A DNA stretch of 12,531 nucleotides from Anaerolineaceae bacterium UBA700 (GCA_002298885.1 DBMK01000313.1:1-12531), one strand, 5' to 3'; shown: positions 1-8,467, counted from the first letter of the stretch. Numbers and translations: made by a program. Notes: generated by a model from the letters alone, not told the origin.

Positions 1-9
1 GGGGTGAGG
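1..9. repeat. Truncated right end of interspersed hairpin repeat
   Basis: The window opens with GGGGTGAGG, identical to the last nine bases (12391-12399) of the repeat element at the right end of the window. It is probably the cut-off terminus of another copy lying mostly outside. Nine bases alone are weak evidence; the second remnant at about 66-86 and the full element at 12171-12399 make it plausible. Confidence 0.35.
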
Positions 10-65
10 TTCTGGTTGATCGCGAGGTATGTACATTACCCAATTAAGTAATCAAAAATCATAAG

Positions 66-86
66 GGAAAGGGGCCGGGGGTTAGG
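66..86. repeat. Degenerate end of interspersed hairpin repeat
   Basis: The sequence GGAAAGGGGCCGGGGGTTAGG resembles the right-end pattern of the window's repeat family (GGAGAGGGG...GGGGGTGAGG at 12376-12399), with G to A and G to T changes. I see it as a decayed remnant. No matching left arm is visible in the short stretch to its left. Confidence 0.35.
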
Positions 87-101
87 TTAAAGCACAGGTT
101 A

Positions 102-130
102 TTGGTTTATTGTTCTAATGGCGTTAAAAT
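102..130 (+). promoter_or_regulatory. Putative sigma-70-type promoter of the permease gene
   Basis: TTGGTT (102-107) and TAAAAT (125-130) are separated by 17 bp, which is the standard -35/-10 geometry. The -10 matches TATAAT in five of six bases and the -35 matches TTGACA in three of six. Transcription would start near 137, leaving a leader of about 35 nt before the TTG start at 172. It is the only promoter-like pair I see in 1-171. Confidence 0.4.
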
Positions 131-171
131 AAGAATCCAGATCCTTGACCAACTAACTAGGGACGCGATTT

Positions 172-3100
172 TTGACCGAAATCGATGCACAACAGGCAAT
201 CCGGCAGGCCAAAAAGGCCCTGCAGCGCGGGGACGTCGGCGAAGCACAGCGCCTAGCCTTGCTGGCGGCGCGCCTGGACCCCGCCGACGAAACGCCCTGG
301 CTGATCATGGCAGCGGTGGCTGCGCCGCAAGCCAGCCTTGCCTACCTCAACAAGGCGCTCGAGCTGAACCCGGGCAGCGAATCGGCGCGCAAGGGCCTGG
401 TTTGGGCCGCCGGGCGCCTGCGGCAGGAGCAAGCTGCCGCGCCGCTGCCGGAGGCTCAGCCGCAGGTCCCTCCCGTCATGGCCGTTCAGCCTGAACCGCC
501 AACTGCAGAATCGCCCCGCGTTGTTCTTCAGACGGCCCCAGACGGCGAGATTACGCAGCCCGTCAGGGTCCAACCGCAGTCTGCACAGCGCCGGTTCCTT
601 TTTTGGGCCAGGCCTAAGGCCGCCCAGACCCCGTCCCCAGCGGCAGGCGCGAGCGCCCTGGGCCGGGTGGTCAAGTACACTGCCCTGCGGGGAATTACCC
701 TGTTCGCTACCGTAATTGCCAGCGTGTTCCTGATCATATATATTGCCAACCTGGGTGGTTACCTGGATACGATCCAGAAAGGGCTGATCTCTGAAGATAT
801 CAACGCTATGCTGATGAGCGGCTGGCTGAGGGACACAGGCGAGCCAGAGCGCCAGCAGACCATCGACCAGGTTGAAAAACAAATGGAGGCCTCGTTCGGG
901 CTCGACCAGCCTTACACCCAGCGCGTGTTGAACTGGCTGGTGAAAGGCGTCACCCTGGATTGGGGCAAATCCCGGCAAGAGTACGCCATCTCCAGCACCT
1001 ACGTCGATGGCACGCACACCCGGGACGTCCTCACCCGGGATATCAAGACTGAGATTCTGAGCTACCTGCCGCGCACCCTGCTGTTATTGGGCCTCTCCAA
1101 CCTGGGGCTTTTCCTGACCAGCGTCGTGATCGCCCTCCTGTTGACGCGCAAACCCGGCAGTTGGGTGGACCGGGTGCTAACTGCCCTGGCGCCCACTTCG
1201 GCGGCTCCAAGCTGGATGTATGGTCTGGTATTGATTATCGTCTTCTATCGCGTCCTGAGAGAGACCAATTATTCGCTGGGATTCAACACCTGGACGACTA
1301 CCTTCGACCTGAGTTTCGTCCCCAAACTGCTGCGCGGGCTGTTCCTACCCTTCCTGGCGATCTTTCTGAGCAAGTTCTTCCAGAGCATTTACTCCTGGAG
1401 GGCTTATTTCCTTACATTCTCGAATGAAAGTTACATCGAGCTGGCCCGGGCCAAGGGCCTACCCGCGAGTGTCCTGGAGCGGCGCTACTTGCTGCGTCCT
1501 GCCTTGCCGAGTATCATCACCAGCTTTGCGCTGATCATGATTTCGATTTGGCAGGAGTGCATTGCAGTCGAGTATTTTTTCAACGTAGGTGGCATCGGTG
1601 GATTCTTTGTGCAGGCACTTGCAAATAACGAGATCGGAGTTATTGTAGCCCTCGTAACCACTTTCGCCTATTTCCTGGCCATCACCGTTTTCATCCTGGA
1701 TATTGTTTATGCTCTGGTAGACCCGCGCCTGAAAATACAATCCAGCTCGCAGAGCGAACGACCCTATCATCCCGGATCTTGGACCGGGACAGCGTTCGGT
1801 TGGCTACGGCGAGTGGTGGCGCCTCGCCGGTCGCCGCGCCTTACATTCCGACCGATTCGCGGTGCGGCGTACGCCGTAAAAAAACCGGGGTTCGCCGATC
1901 GGCTGCATACCTTCCGCTTGCAGTTGGCGGGGGTGGGGTATTCCGTGGTGGGATTCTGGCGCGATCTCCGCAATTACCCATCAGCCATAGTCGGGCTCGG
2001 CATTATCCTTATATTGGTGCTCATTTCGATTGGCACCGTCCTCGTCATCCCCTACGCGCGGGCCATCAGCCTTTGGCGCGGCGACGACCGGGCCTGGATC
2101 CGCAATCCAATCGAGGCGGCGCCGGCCTGGACCAACTTCTTTCGCCAGCAAAAGCTGCCCGAGAACATCCAGCTAAACAGCCTGGATGGCGGCACGGCCA
2201 AAGAGATCAAGGTTGATCCGAAAGGCAATACTTCAATCACCCTGGAATTCCGCTTCGATTACGCCTACGACGAGCCTCCGCAGGACGTGCTGGTGTTATT
2301 TGACCCCCATTACACAAGTAAGCAGCCATTCGTATGGCTCACCTGGATCACTCCGGATGGGCGCGAGATACCATTGAAGAACATTGCGGCGAGACTTGAC
2401 ACAATGTTCCGGGTCTCTACCGACACAGATGTGGCTAATAAATTGAGGACTGCCGCTCCGGTCGACACCCTGTTTGCCCGGCCTGGCGGGCAGCCTGGAG
2501 AAGTGCTCAAGGGCACGTACAGGCTGCGCATCAACGGCTTCACCTTCGAGAAGGAATCCAGCCTGGACGCTGAGCTGGTGATCGCCGGTAAGGTGTATGG
2601 ATTGGCGGGCACAGACAGACAGCGCCGCGACCTTTTGCTGGTGCTGCTGTGGGGCACGGTGGCTGCCCTGTCCTTTGGCATCCTGGCGGCGATTGGCACC
2701 ACGCTGGCCAGCGTTACCCTGGCTGCAGCGGGGGCCTGGTTTGGCGGTTGGGTCGACGGCCTGATCCAACGCATCTCCGAAATCAATATGGTTCTGCCCA
2801 TTCTGCCGACCAGCATCCTCATCTTTTACCTGTATTCGAAGAGCTTTTGGGTCATCCTGGGGGTCACGGTTGGGTTGAGTATTTTCGGCAACTCGGTCAA
2901 AAACTACCGGGCCATGTTCCTGCAAATCAAGCAATCGGCCTATATCGAAGCTGCCTCCGCCTACGGCGCTTCCGGCTGGCGCATTATTATGCAGTACCTG
3001 ATTCCCCGGGTGCGCAGCGTACTGATCCCGCAACTCGTTATCCTGGTGCCCAGTTACATCTTTTTCGAGTCAACCCTGTCGTTCCTGGGGGTCAGCGACC

Positions 3101-3273
3101 CGTTCCTGCCTACCCTGGGCAAGATGCTGGTCACCACGCTGCAAGCAGGGTTGGCCGGGCGTCCGATCTTCCTGCTATTGGAGCCGGTTGGCATGCTGGT
3201 GCTGATCGCCTTTGGGTTTGCCCTGCTCGGGTTTGCCCTGGAACGGTTGTTTAACGAGAAACTGGGGATCTAG
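172..3273 (+). CDS. Fused DppB-DppC-type ABC transporter permease with N-terminal TPR-like domain
   Basis: This is a single-chain version of the two membrane subunits of a peptide/nickel/opine-type ABC importer. Residues about 5-85 are helical, TPR-like repeats, followed by a Pro/Ala/Gln-rich linker to about 165. The DppB-like half runs from the first membrane segment (about 173-196) through a periplasmic loop to the EAA loop at about 419-450 (SYIELARAKG...LLRPALPS) and ends in the family-typical YALVDPRLK (513-521). The DppC-like half starts near 594 (FWRDLRNYPSAIVGL) and has GTDRQRRDLL at 813-822 and a second EAA loop at about 922-950 (SAYIEAASAYGASG...LIPR). Between the DppC-half first membrane segment (605-627) and the GTD motif lies an extracytoplasmic insertion of about 180 residues, much longer than usual. 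The start is TTG, chosen because AGGGA (159-163) precedes it by 8 nt. The ATP-binding and solute-binding partners are not in the window, so the substrate cannot be named. Confidence 0.9.
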   Translation: MTEIDAQQAIRQAKKALQRGDVGEAQRLALLAARLDPADETPWLIMAAVAAPQASLAYLNKALELNPGSESARKGLVWAAGRLRQEQAAAPLPEAQPQVPPVMAVQPEPPTAESPRVVLQTAPDGEITQPVRVQPQSAQRRFLFWARPKAAQTPSPAAGASALGRVVKYTALRGITLFATVIASVFLIIYIANLGGYLDTIQKGLISEDINAMLMSGWLRDTGEPERQQTIDQVEKQMEASFGLDQPYTQRVLNWLVKGVTLDWGKSRQEYAISSTYVDGTHTRDVLTRDIKTEILSYLPRTLLLLGLSNLGLFLTSVVIALLLTRKPGSWVDRVLTALAPTSAAPSWMYGLVLIIVFYRVLRETNYSLGFNTWTTTFDLSFVPKLLRGLFLPFLAIFLSKFFQSIYSWRAYFLTFSNESYIELARAKGLPASVLERRYLLRPALPSIITSFALIMISIWQECIAVEYFFNVGGIGGFFVQALANNEIGVIVALVTTFAYFLAITVFILDIVYALVDPRLKIQSSSQSERPYHPGSWTGTAFGWLRRVVAPRRSPRLTFRPIRGAAYAVKKPGFADRLHTFRLQLAGVGYSVVGFWRDLRNYPSAIVGLGIILILVLISIGTVLVIPYARAISLWRGDDRAWIRNPIEAAPAWTNFFRQQKLPENIQLNSLDGGTAKEIKVDPKGNTSITLEFRFDYAYDEPPQDVLVLFDPHYTSKQPFVWLTWITPDGREIPLKNIAARLDTMFRVSTDTDVANKLRTAAPVDTLFARPGGQPGEVLKGTYRLRINGFTFEKESSLDAELVIAGKVYGLAGTDRQRRDLLLVLLWGTVAALSFGILAAIGTTLASVTLAAAGAWFGGWVDGLIQRISEINMVLPILPTSILIFYLYSKSFWVILGVTVGLSIFGNSVKNYRAMFLQIKQSAYIEAASAYGASGWRIIMQYLIPRVRSVLIPQLVILVPSYIFFESTLSFLGVSDPFLPTLGKMLVTTLQAGLAGRPIFLLLEPVGMLVLIAFGFALLGFALERLFNEKLGI

Positions 3274-3315
3274 GGCTTGAGCCTGGGTGCGGACCTGCGG
3301 TTACCTTCTCTGGTC

Positions 3316-3345
3316 TGGATAATTTAGAGCTGACCTGGTTATAAT
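3316..3345 (+). promoter_or_regulatory. Promoter for a leaderless GTG-start gene
   Basis: A perfect TATAAT lies at 3340-3345, and TGGATA (3316-3321) is a four-of-six -35 match at 18 bp spacing. The base 7 nt after the -10 is 3352, exactly the G of the GTG start of the next gene. No Shine-Dalgarno fits between -10 and start, so a leaderless mRNA is the natural reading. This is inference from spacing only. Confidence 0.55.
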
Positions 3346-3351
3346 GTTTTT

Positions 3352-3810
3352 GTGAAAACAATCAAATCTTATTTCCCGGGTGTGGTCGTCCTTGGGCTGG
3401 CGGTGGCATTGACGTTCTTCTCGCAGGCCTTCGTGCGTCCTGTAGTGTGCAAGTCATTATGCGACGCCCCGCCCGGCGCAGCCTGTCCCGATGCCACTTG
3501 CCGGGCCGGCGAGCAGCGCGCCGGGCTTCCCCTGCCGTACCGCATAGACGACCCGGGCGGCAGCTCGCCCACTGGCGGCTGGGGCGTCCTGGGTGAGGAG
3601 GACCTGCCCAACCTGTTCGTCTTCTGCCTGGATGCGCTCTTCTACGCTTGCTTTATTTGGCTCTTAATGTACCTGTTCGACGCCTGGCGGCGGCGCAAAT
3701 CCGGGCATAAGCCGGAGCTGCTGGCGGTGGTTTTGCCGCTGGCGCTGGTGCTGGCCGAGGCGTTGGGAGGATACCTCCTGTACCAACCGCTGGGGCCTTC
3801 ACTTCCCTGA
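3352..3810 (+). CDS. Small three-TM membrane protein with four extracytoplasmic cysteines
   Basis: This 152-residue protein is not a family I recognise. A hydrophobic N-terminal segment (about 8-28) could be a signal anchor, and two further membrane segments lie at about 87-109 and 122-144, separated by a basic cytoplasmic loop (AWRRRKSGHK). Between the first and second segments, a Pro/Gly-rich loop carries C33, C37, C45 and C50, spaced so they could form disulfides or bind a metal outside the membrane. The GTG start directly follows a TATAAT box with no room for a ribosome-binding site, which suggests leaderless translation. No alternative in-frame start lies upstream of the promoter. The 3' end overlaps the convergent 537-residue membrane protein gene by 12 bp. 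Confidence 0.7.
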   Translation: MKTIKSYFPGVVVLGLAVALTFFSQAFVRPVVCKSLCDAPPGAACPDATCRAGEQRAGLPLPYRIDDPGGSSPTGGWGVLGEEDLPNLFVFCLDALFYACFIWLLMYLFDAWRRRKSGHKPELLAVVLPLALVLAEALGGYLLYQPLGPSLP

Positions 3811-5412
3811 ACCAGAAGCCAGGCCGGCGAACTGGCGCGCAAAGGCCAGGTCGCCGGGACGGTTATACACCATGCCCTCAAACCCGCCGCAGACGAAGCT
3901 GCTTGCCGGCTCGCCGAAACGGCGCACGACTGCGTCGCGGCCAAACGCTGACGTATACAGGGGATTAATCTCGGCGATCACGAAATCGAAATCCCGGTCG
4001 TATGCCCGCAGGTCGCTCAGCACCGGGTAGGCCGATAGGTCCGGGCGTACCTGAACCACCTCCAGCCCCGCCCGCGAGAATAGGGTGAAGCGCCGCGCTT
4101 GCCAGTATTGGGCCATGCCAGCCCGCAGGCCCAGGCGGGCGGCGTTCTCGTCCACGCAGCGCACGTCCGCCGGGTAGTAACCCTGCAGGCTGGCCGGCAG
4201 GCGGCTTGCCGCGGCGAGCTGGGCCGCCAGCAGGAGGACGGCCGCGCCTGCCAGCGCCGGGCCAGCCAGGCGCCCAACCCTGCCGCGCAGTAGTTTCATC
4301 CATCGCGGGAATGCAACCGCCAGCAGCGGCCAGCCCCAGGCCAGGGGGATGAAGACGATGGGAAAGAAGTAGCGCAGGTTGGGCTCCACGGTGAGCAGGC
4401 CAGCCCCCACGGTCGAAACGAGTTGGAGGGGCAGGATGGCCAGGCAGAGCGCCAGCCTTCTGCGCACGCATCCAATGCGTTTTTTTCGCAGCCGCTGATA
4501 GGCTGACAGCGCCGCCCCCAGGCTCAGGACGTAGAACAGCGCCCACACCAGGTTGACCGCCAGGCTCCCTTCCCATGCGGCAGCGAGGACCCTGGCCACG
4601 GCCTGGAAGTTGCCGGCGATCCAATCCAGCCCGGTGCGCAAGTAGAACCCATCCAGCCCCAGGCGCTGGCTGCCCCAGGCCTGCGGGATGCGGAACAGGG
4701 CCACGCCGATGGCGCTGGAGCCCAGCAGGCTGAGGATGGCCAGCCCCGCCCGCCGCATAGAGATGATAGACAGCCTCGCCATCACCAGCAATACGGCCAG
4801 CGCCGGCGCCACCAACTGTGAGAGGAACAGAGCGTCTGACATAACTGCCACGGCGCACACCGCCCCCAGTTTGAGCAGCGTCGGACGGTAATGCCGGTCC
4901 AGGGCCGGCTCGGCGGCAGCGAAGCGCACAGTCAACCCCAGGGCGATGAGCCCCAGGGCGACCGTTGTGACATGCACATACCAGTAATACTGGAATTCGA
5001 GAGCGCGCAGGCCGCCAGCGGCGCAGACCAGGTTGGAAAGTCCGGCCGTAAAAAGCGCCAGGGCGGTGACCTTTACATTCCTGCCGGCCACGCAGCGCGC
5101 CAGGTAAAGGATGCTGAAGACGACCAGCCCCTGCTGGACCGCGGCGTACACGACAAGGGTGAGCGGGATATTCCGGGTCGGCAGCCAGATCACGAAGCCC
5201 AGGGCCAGTTCGAGGAAAGGGGTGTACCCGCCGAAGATCCACTCTGGACTGGCGGCGGGATTTAACATGCCGTTGTAGACCGAAAAGGGGAACAACAGGT
5301 CGGCGTTATCCAGCATCTCCTGGAGGATAGCCTTGAAGGTGGGACTCAAGGCCAGGACGACCCAGGAAAGGAGGAAGAAAATGAGGGCGGAAACTAAATA
5401 AGCCTTGCGCAT
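3799..5412 (-). CDS. Polytopic membrane protein, GT-C glycosyltransferase-like
   Basis: This 537-residue protein has an N-terminal membrane segment (about 5-24), then a short extracytoplasmic loop with acidic D35 and D38 (DNADLLFPFS). At least seven more hydrophobic segments follow, up to about 403, and a soluble C-terminal tail (about 405-537) contains YWQARRFTLFS and DFDFVIAEINPLY. An acidic pair in the first outer loop followed by many membrane helices and a soluble tail is the layout of lipid-linked-sugar-dependent GT-C transferases (PMT/ArnT/GT39-type). That would place the job in envelope glycan or lipid decoration. I see no diagnostic motif, so this is a fold-level guess and a plain membrane protein of unknown role is equally possible. 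The ATG is preceded by GGAG at short spacing. The gene stands alone and converges with the 152-residue gene. Confidence 0.75.
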   Translation of the reverse strand: MRKAYLVSALIFFLLSWVVLALSPTFKAILQEMLDNADLLFPFSVYNGMLNPAASPEWIFGGYTPFLELALGFVIWLPTRNIPLTLVVYAAVQQGLVVFSILYLARCVAGRNVKVTALALFTAGLSNLVCAAGGLRALEFQYYWYVHVTTVALGLIALGLTVRFAAAEPALDRHYRPTLLKLGAVCAVAVMSDALFLSQLVAPALAVLLVMARLSIISMRRAGLAILSLLGSSAIGVALFRIPQAWGSQRLGLDGFYLRTGLDWIAGNFQAVARVLAAAWEGSLAVNLVWALFYVLSLGAALSAYQRLRKKRIGCVRRRLALCLAILPLQLVSTVGAGLLTVEPNLRYFFPIVFIPLAWGWPLLAVAFPRWMKLLRGRVGRLAGPALAGAAVLLLAAQLAAASRLPASLQGYYPADVRCVDENAARLGLRAGMAQYWQARRFTLFSRAGLEVVQVRPDLSAYPVLSDLRAYDRDFDFVIAEINPLYTSAFGRDAVVRRFGEPASSFVCGGFEGMVYNRPGDLAFARQFAGLASGSGK

Positions 5413-5553
5413 CGGGCTCCGTATGAATCAATCCTATCAAAAAAGTGTCCGCCAGACTACTAATTTAAGTTTACAGACCTGTTAGGGGGGCGGGTGGACC
5501 TCCTGCATTCACCTGAAAGGGTGATTTTCCTGGCGCATATCTTGCAACTCACG

Positions 5554-5559
5554 TATAAT
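5554..5559 (+). promoter_or_regulatory. -10 element upstream of the CxxC protein
   Basis: A perfect TATAAT lies 31 bp before the start codon at 5591. The best -35 candidate (CTGGCG, 5530-5535, 18 bp spacing) is poor. Transcription would begin near 5566, giving a short leader. The remaining sequence of the 5413-5590 gap shows no other feature I can defend. Confidence 0.4.
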
Positions 5560-5590
5560 GATCTGGACGTTCAATTGAAAGAAGAATGCC

Positions 5591-5812
5591 ATGCACAAAG
5601 TTCGAAGCGCCTTTTACGAAATCGAAGAGTGCTGCGGCGTTGTCGCCCTGGAGATCCAGAAACCGGGGAAACCGATCCTGTTGTTTTGTCCCAAATGCGG
5701 GCGCAAATGGACGCCAGCCGAGTGCGATCCCTTGATCGACGACACGCTCATTTACTTCGAAACGTTGGGCACCTGTTTGGAAAAGGTTTTCCAGGCGCCA
5801 GTGAGGAAATAA
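5591..5812 (+). CDS. Small CxxC protein, possible zinc-binding
   Basis: This is a 73-residue cytoplasmic protein of unknown function with no membrane segment. It has one treble-clef-like knuckle, C33-P-K-C36-G, plus C14, C15, C45 and C62, so a four-cysteine metal site is possible but is not a canonical two-CxxC zinc ribbon. A -10 box lies upstream, a purine-rich GAAAGAAG (5577-5584) could serve as a weak ribosome-binding site 6 nt before ATG, and the gene ends directly at a strong hairpin terminator. Having its own promoter region and terminator makes it a convincing independent gene despite its size. Confidence 0.7.
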   Translation: MHKVRSAFYEIEECCGVVALEIQKPGKPILLFCPKCGRKWTPAECDPLIDDTLIYFETLGTCLEKVFQAPVRK

Positions 5813-5814
5813 AT

Positions 5815-5849
5815 AAAATGGACCCCGGATTCCCGGGGCCCATTTTTTT
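5815..5849. terminator. Bidirectional Rho-independent terminator
   Basis: CCCCGG (5823-5828) pairs with CCGGGG (5833-5838) around a four-base loop. After one mismatch the stem continues with GG/CC and AT pairs, so it runs into AAAA on the left and seven T on the right. On the plus strand it ends the 73-residue gene (stop at 5812). On the minus strand the A-tract becomes the T-tract and the hairpin lies directly after the chemoreceptor stop at 5851. One hairpin serves both convergent genes. Confidence 0.92.
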
Positions 5850-5850
5850 A

Positions 5851-8403
5851 TCATAGCGCCAGCGTGCGGGCCTTGTGCCCGTTTCCGCCGATTGGCAATG
5901 CGGCGGTAGTCTTGCCGGCGGGCCTCCCCGGATCCGGCGATGCCGGCGCTCCCCGTTCTGCAGCATAATCCTCTACCGATAATTTGAAGCGGCCGGCCAC
6001 CTGTTTGAAGGCTTCGGCCATCTCGGCCAGGCTTTGCGCCGAGCCGGCGACTTCCTCCACCTGGGCGGTCATTTCCTCGGCGCTGGCCGAGACTTCTTCC
6101 ACGGCGGCGCTGTTCTCCTCGCTGACGCTGGCGATGTTTTCGATAGCCTGGCTGACCTCGCTCGAACCGGCGCTCATCTCCTTCGTGGCCAGGGTGTACT
6201 CATCAACCACCGCCGAAACGCTGTCCATCGCCTGCACCAGCTCGCCAGCGGCGGTCTTCATCACCTCAGTGGCATGGGTGGCCTGGCCGGCCTGCTGGTT
6301 GACCGCTTCGACGGCTTTCAAAATATCCTCCAGCGAACTTCCGGCTTTGTTGGCCAGCTCCACCCCGCGCTCCACCTCGCCGGCGCTCTGGTTCATTGCG
6401 GAGATGGCTTCTTCGACGGTGGACTGGATGCTCTTGATCAGCCCGCCGATCTCCTTGGTGGCACTGCTGGCCCGTTCGGCCAGTTTGCGCACTTCATCGG
6501 CTACCACCGCAAAACCCTTGCCGTGCTCACCGGCCCGCGCTGCTTCGATAGCTGCGTTCAGCGCCAGCAGGTTGGTCTGGCTGGCGATATCCTCAATTGT
6601 TTCTACGATGGCGCCGATCTGGCCGGAGCGCTGTCCCATTTCTTTCACTTTGTCCGCAGATACGCTGACCCGCTCCTTGATGGTCTGCATGCCCTGCACC
6701 GTCTCGGCGACGGTTTTGGCTCCGGTGCGAGCCACCCCGGCCGCCTCGGCCGAATTGCGGCTGACGACCTGGGCGTTGCCCGACACCTGGCTTACCGAAG
6801 CGTTGATCTGCCCGGTGATCGCTGCGGCGCGGCCGATCGAGGCAGCCTGGTCTTTGGCGCCCCGGGTGACCCGCTCGATGGCCTGCCCCACCTGCTCTAC
6901 AGACTGCGAGGTCTGGGTGATGGCTTCTGACTGCTGGGTGGTACCCCTGGCGATCTGCTGGATGGTGGCGGCGATCTGCGCCGTGGCCTGCCCGGCCTGG
7001 CCGGAGACCGAGGCCAACTGCTCCGAGGCGGAGCTCAGTGCCGCCGCGCTCTGGGATACCTCGCCCATCGACCGCTGCAAGCCGGCGACCATCTTGGCAA
7101 AGGCCTGCCCCAATTCGTCCTTTTCCGAGCGCGGGGTAACCGTAACGGTCAGGTCGCCGTCGGCAATTTTCTGGGCCATTTCGGCCATGGTAATCAGGTA
7201 GGCCTCAGTGCTGGCCAGGCCTTTACCCGCCTTGCCGATTTCGTCATCGCGCTGGACAATGGTTTCTTTGACGCTCTGCGGGATGCCCCGGTTGAGGTCG
7301 CCCCGGCTGAGGTTCTCCAAGGCACCGCTCATGATCTTGAGCTGCTTAATGGCAATGCTGCCCACCAGGAACCAGATCCCCAGCAGGCCGAAGCCCATCA
7401 GGGCGACCCCCAGGGCCACCATGGTGAGCGTGCTCTGTTTGGCATCGGCGATGATCGTCTCGTAGGGAATCTTGATGCGCACCGACCAGGGGGTGGTGGT
7501 ATGGCCGAACACCACCGGGGTGTAAACGGTCAGGTAGCCGTCCTCCACCGCCTGGTAATCCTTGCCGGTCTGCACCAGCGAGGCGATCTGCCTGGAATCC
7601 TTCATCTCGTCGCTGATATTCTTGTTCACCAGCTCCGGCTGCCCGGTGGAGGCGGCGATGATACCCGTGTTGCTGATCAGCTCCAGCTTGCCGGTTTTGT
7701 TGTAGATGTCCACCCCATCAGCGAGCTTCTGCAGGAAGTCCAGGGTCAGATCCACACCGCTGATGCCGTAGAATTTCCCGTCGACCACGATCGGCTCGAT
7801 GAGCGAGGTCATCAGCACCGTGTTGGTGCCGTAGGTATACAGGTACGGCTCGATGACGCTCTCTTTCATCGTTTGCTTGGGGATGAGATAATAATCGCCG
7901 GCGCCGGGTTTTTCGTAATCCACCAGCGGGGTCAGGTTAATGCTGGCGTCGGTGCCGCCGCGGCTCCAGTAGGGGATGAAGCGCCCGGTGGCGTCGTGCC
8001 CGTCCGTGTTGGCGAAGTCGGCGTCCTTGCCGTCGAAGGCGTTCGGCTCCCACAGCGTGTAGGTGGCGAAGAACTCTGGCGTGGTCTGCAGGACGTTAAG
8101 CAGCATGCGGTTCACCTGCTCGCGGGTCAGGCTGATGGGCTGGTCCTTGGCCTTGAGGGTAGCCAGCTCGACGCCGGTGGTGCGCGCCGAATCCATCGCC
8201 GTATCCACCTGGGCCTTGATCGCATTCGCCTGGATCTGGGCCTGGTCGACCGCCCTGGCATTGGCGTCGGCCACGGTGCTGTTATAGAAGGTGATGGCGG
8301 CGTACCCGACGATGGCCCCCCCGACCACCAGCAGGCATAACCCCACCGCTAAAACCAACTGCGCCTGCAAAGACCGGTAAAGGAAGAATCTTTTCTTGTT
8401 CAT
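5851..8403 (-). CDS. Methyl-accepting chemotaxis protein, dCACHE sensor, tandem HAMP
   Basis: This is an 850-residue transmembrane chemoreceptor. The N-terminal membrane helix is at about 13-37. The extracytoplasmic sensor (about 40-325) has double-CACHE features: [41 protein letters not shown] and [21 protein letters not shown]. The second membrane helix (about 326-350) is followed by two HAMP-like segments, the first ending around [10 protein letters not shown] (387-396) and the second containing [10 protein letters not shown] with DELGQAF. The signalling domain (about 450-800) carries the conserved hairpin tip [20 protein letters not shown] (606-625), which contacts CheA and CheW. The tail shows no recognisable CheR-binding pentapeptide. 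The known ligand class of dCACHE receptors is broad (amino acids, organic acids, others), so the ligand is open. No che genes are nearby, making it an orphan receptor. GAGGAAT sits 6 nt upstream of ATG. Confidence 0.96.
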   Translation of the reverse strand: MNKKRFFLYRSLQAQLVLAVGLCLLVVGGAIVGYAAITFYNSTVADANARAVDQAQIQANAIKAQVDTAMDSARTTGVELATLKAKDQPISLTREQVNRMLLNVLQTTPEFFATYTLWEPNAFDGKDADFANTDGHDATGRFIPYWSRGGTDASINLTPLVDYEKPGAGDYYLIPKQTMKESVIEPYLYTYGTNTVLMTSLIEPIVVDGKFYGISGVDLTLDFLQKLADGVDIYNKTGKLELISNTGIIAASTGQPELVNKNISDEMKDSRQIASLVQTGKDYQAVEDGYLTVYTPVVFGHTTTPWSVRIKIPYETIIADAKQSTLTMVALGVALMGFGLLGIWFLVGSIAIKQLKIMSGALENLSRGDLNRGIPQSVKETIVQRDDEIGKAGKGLASTEAYLITMAEMAQKIADGDLTVTVTPRSEKDELGQAFAKMVAGLQRSMGEVSQSAAALSSASEQLASVSGQAGQATAQIAATIQQIARGTTQQSEAITQTSQSVEQVGQAIERVTRGAKDQAASIGRAAAITGQINASVSQVSGNAQVVSRNSAEAAGVARTGAKTVAETVQGMQTIKERVSVSADKVKEMGQRSGQIGAIVETIEDIASQTNLLALNAAIEAARAGEHGKGFAVVADEVRKLAERASSATKEIGGLIKSIQSTVEEAISAMNQSAGEVERGVELANKAGSSLEDILKAVEAVNQQAGQATHATEVMKTAAGELVQAMDSVSAVVDEYTLATKEMSAGSSEVSQAIENIASVSEENSAAVEEVSASAEEMTAQVEEVAGSAQSLAEMAEAFKQVAGRFKLSVEDYAAERGAPASPDPGRPAGKTTAALPIGGNGHKARTLAL

Positions 8404-8427
8404 AATCTATTCCTCGTCTCTCAGAAA

Positions 8428-8467
8428 ATAATGGAGGACCTTATGGCACTGGTCCTTATCTCATTAT
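8428..8467 (-). promoter_or_regulatory. Hairpin in the 5' leader of the chemoreceptor gene
   Basis: Two nested perfect 6-bp arms pair here: ATAATG (8428-8433) with CATTAT (8462-8467), and AGGACC (8435-8440) with GGTCCT (8451-8456), around a ten-base loop. The structure ends 25 nt before the start codon, clear of the ribosome-binding site. It could be an mRNA stability or regulatory element. I recognise no riboswitch class in it. Confidence 0.4.

Noticed and set aside
4480..4486. Run of seven T (A7 on the coding strand) in the membrane protein gene, a possible slippage or phase-variation site
   Set aside because: The frame is intact and encodes a plausible basic loop (RLRKKR). The -1 shadow frame is not a credible protein, and one A7 run is not enough to claim frameshifting.
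3965..5242. 425-codon frame overlapping the 537-residue membrane protein in another phase
   Set aside because: It is an Arg/Gly/Pro/Ala-rich shadow of a GC-rich gene. The alternative frame gives a coherent polytopic membrane protein with a start and ribosome-binding site.
5984..7201. Long open frame (405 codons) antisense to the chemoreceptor
   Set aside because: It is the mirror of the strongly conserved signalling domain. Its Ala/Ser/Thr-rich composition is the usual product of reading a GC-rich coiled-coil gene backwards, and it has no ribosome-binding site or family similarity.
7501..8340. 279-codon frame antisense to the chemoreceptor sensor region
   Set aside because: It is fully contained in the real gene, is dominated by Gly/Val/His/Arg low-complexity sequence, and has no recognisable domain.
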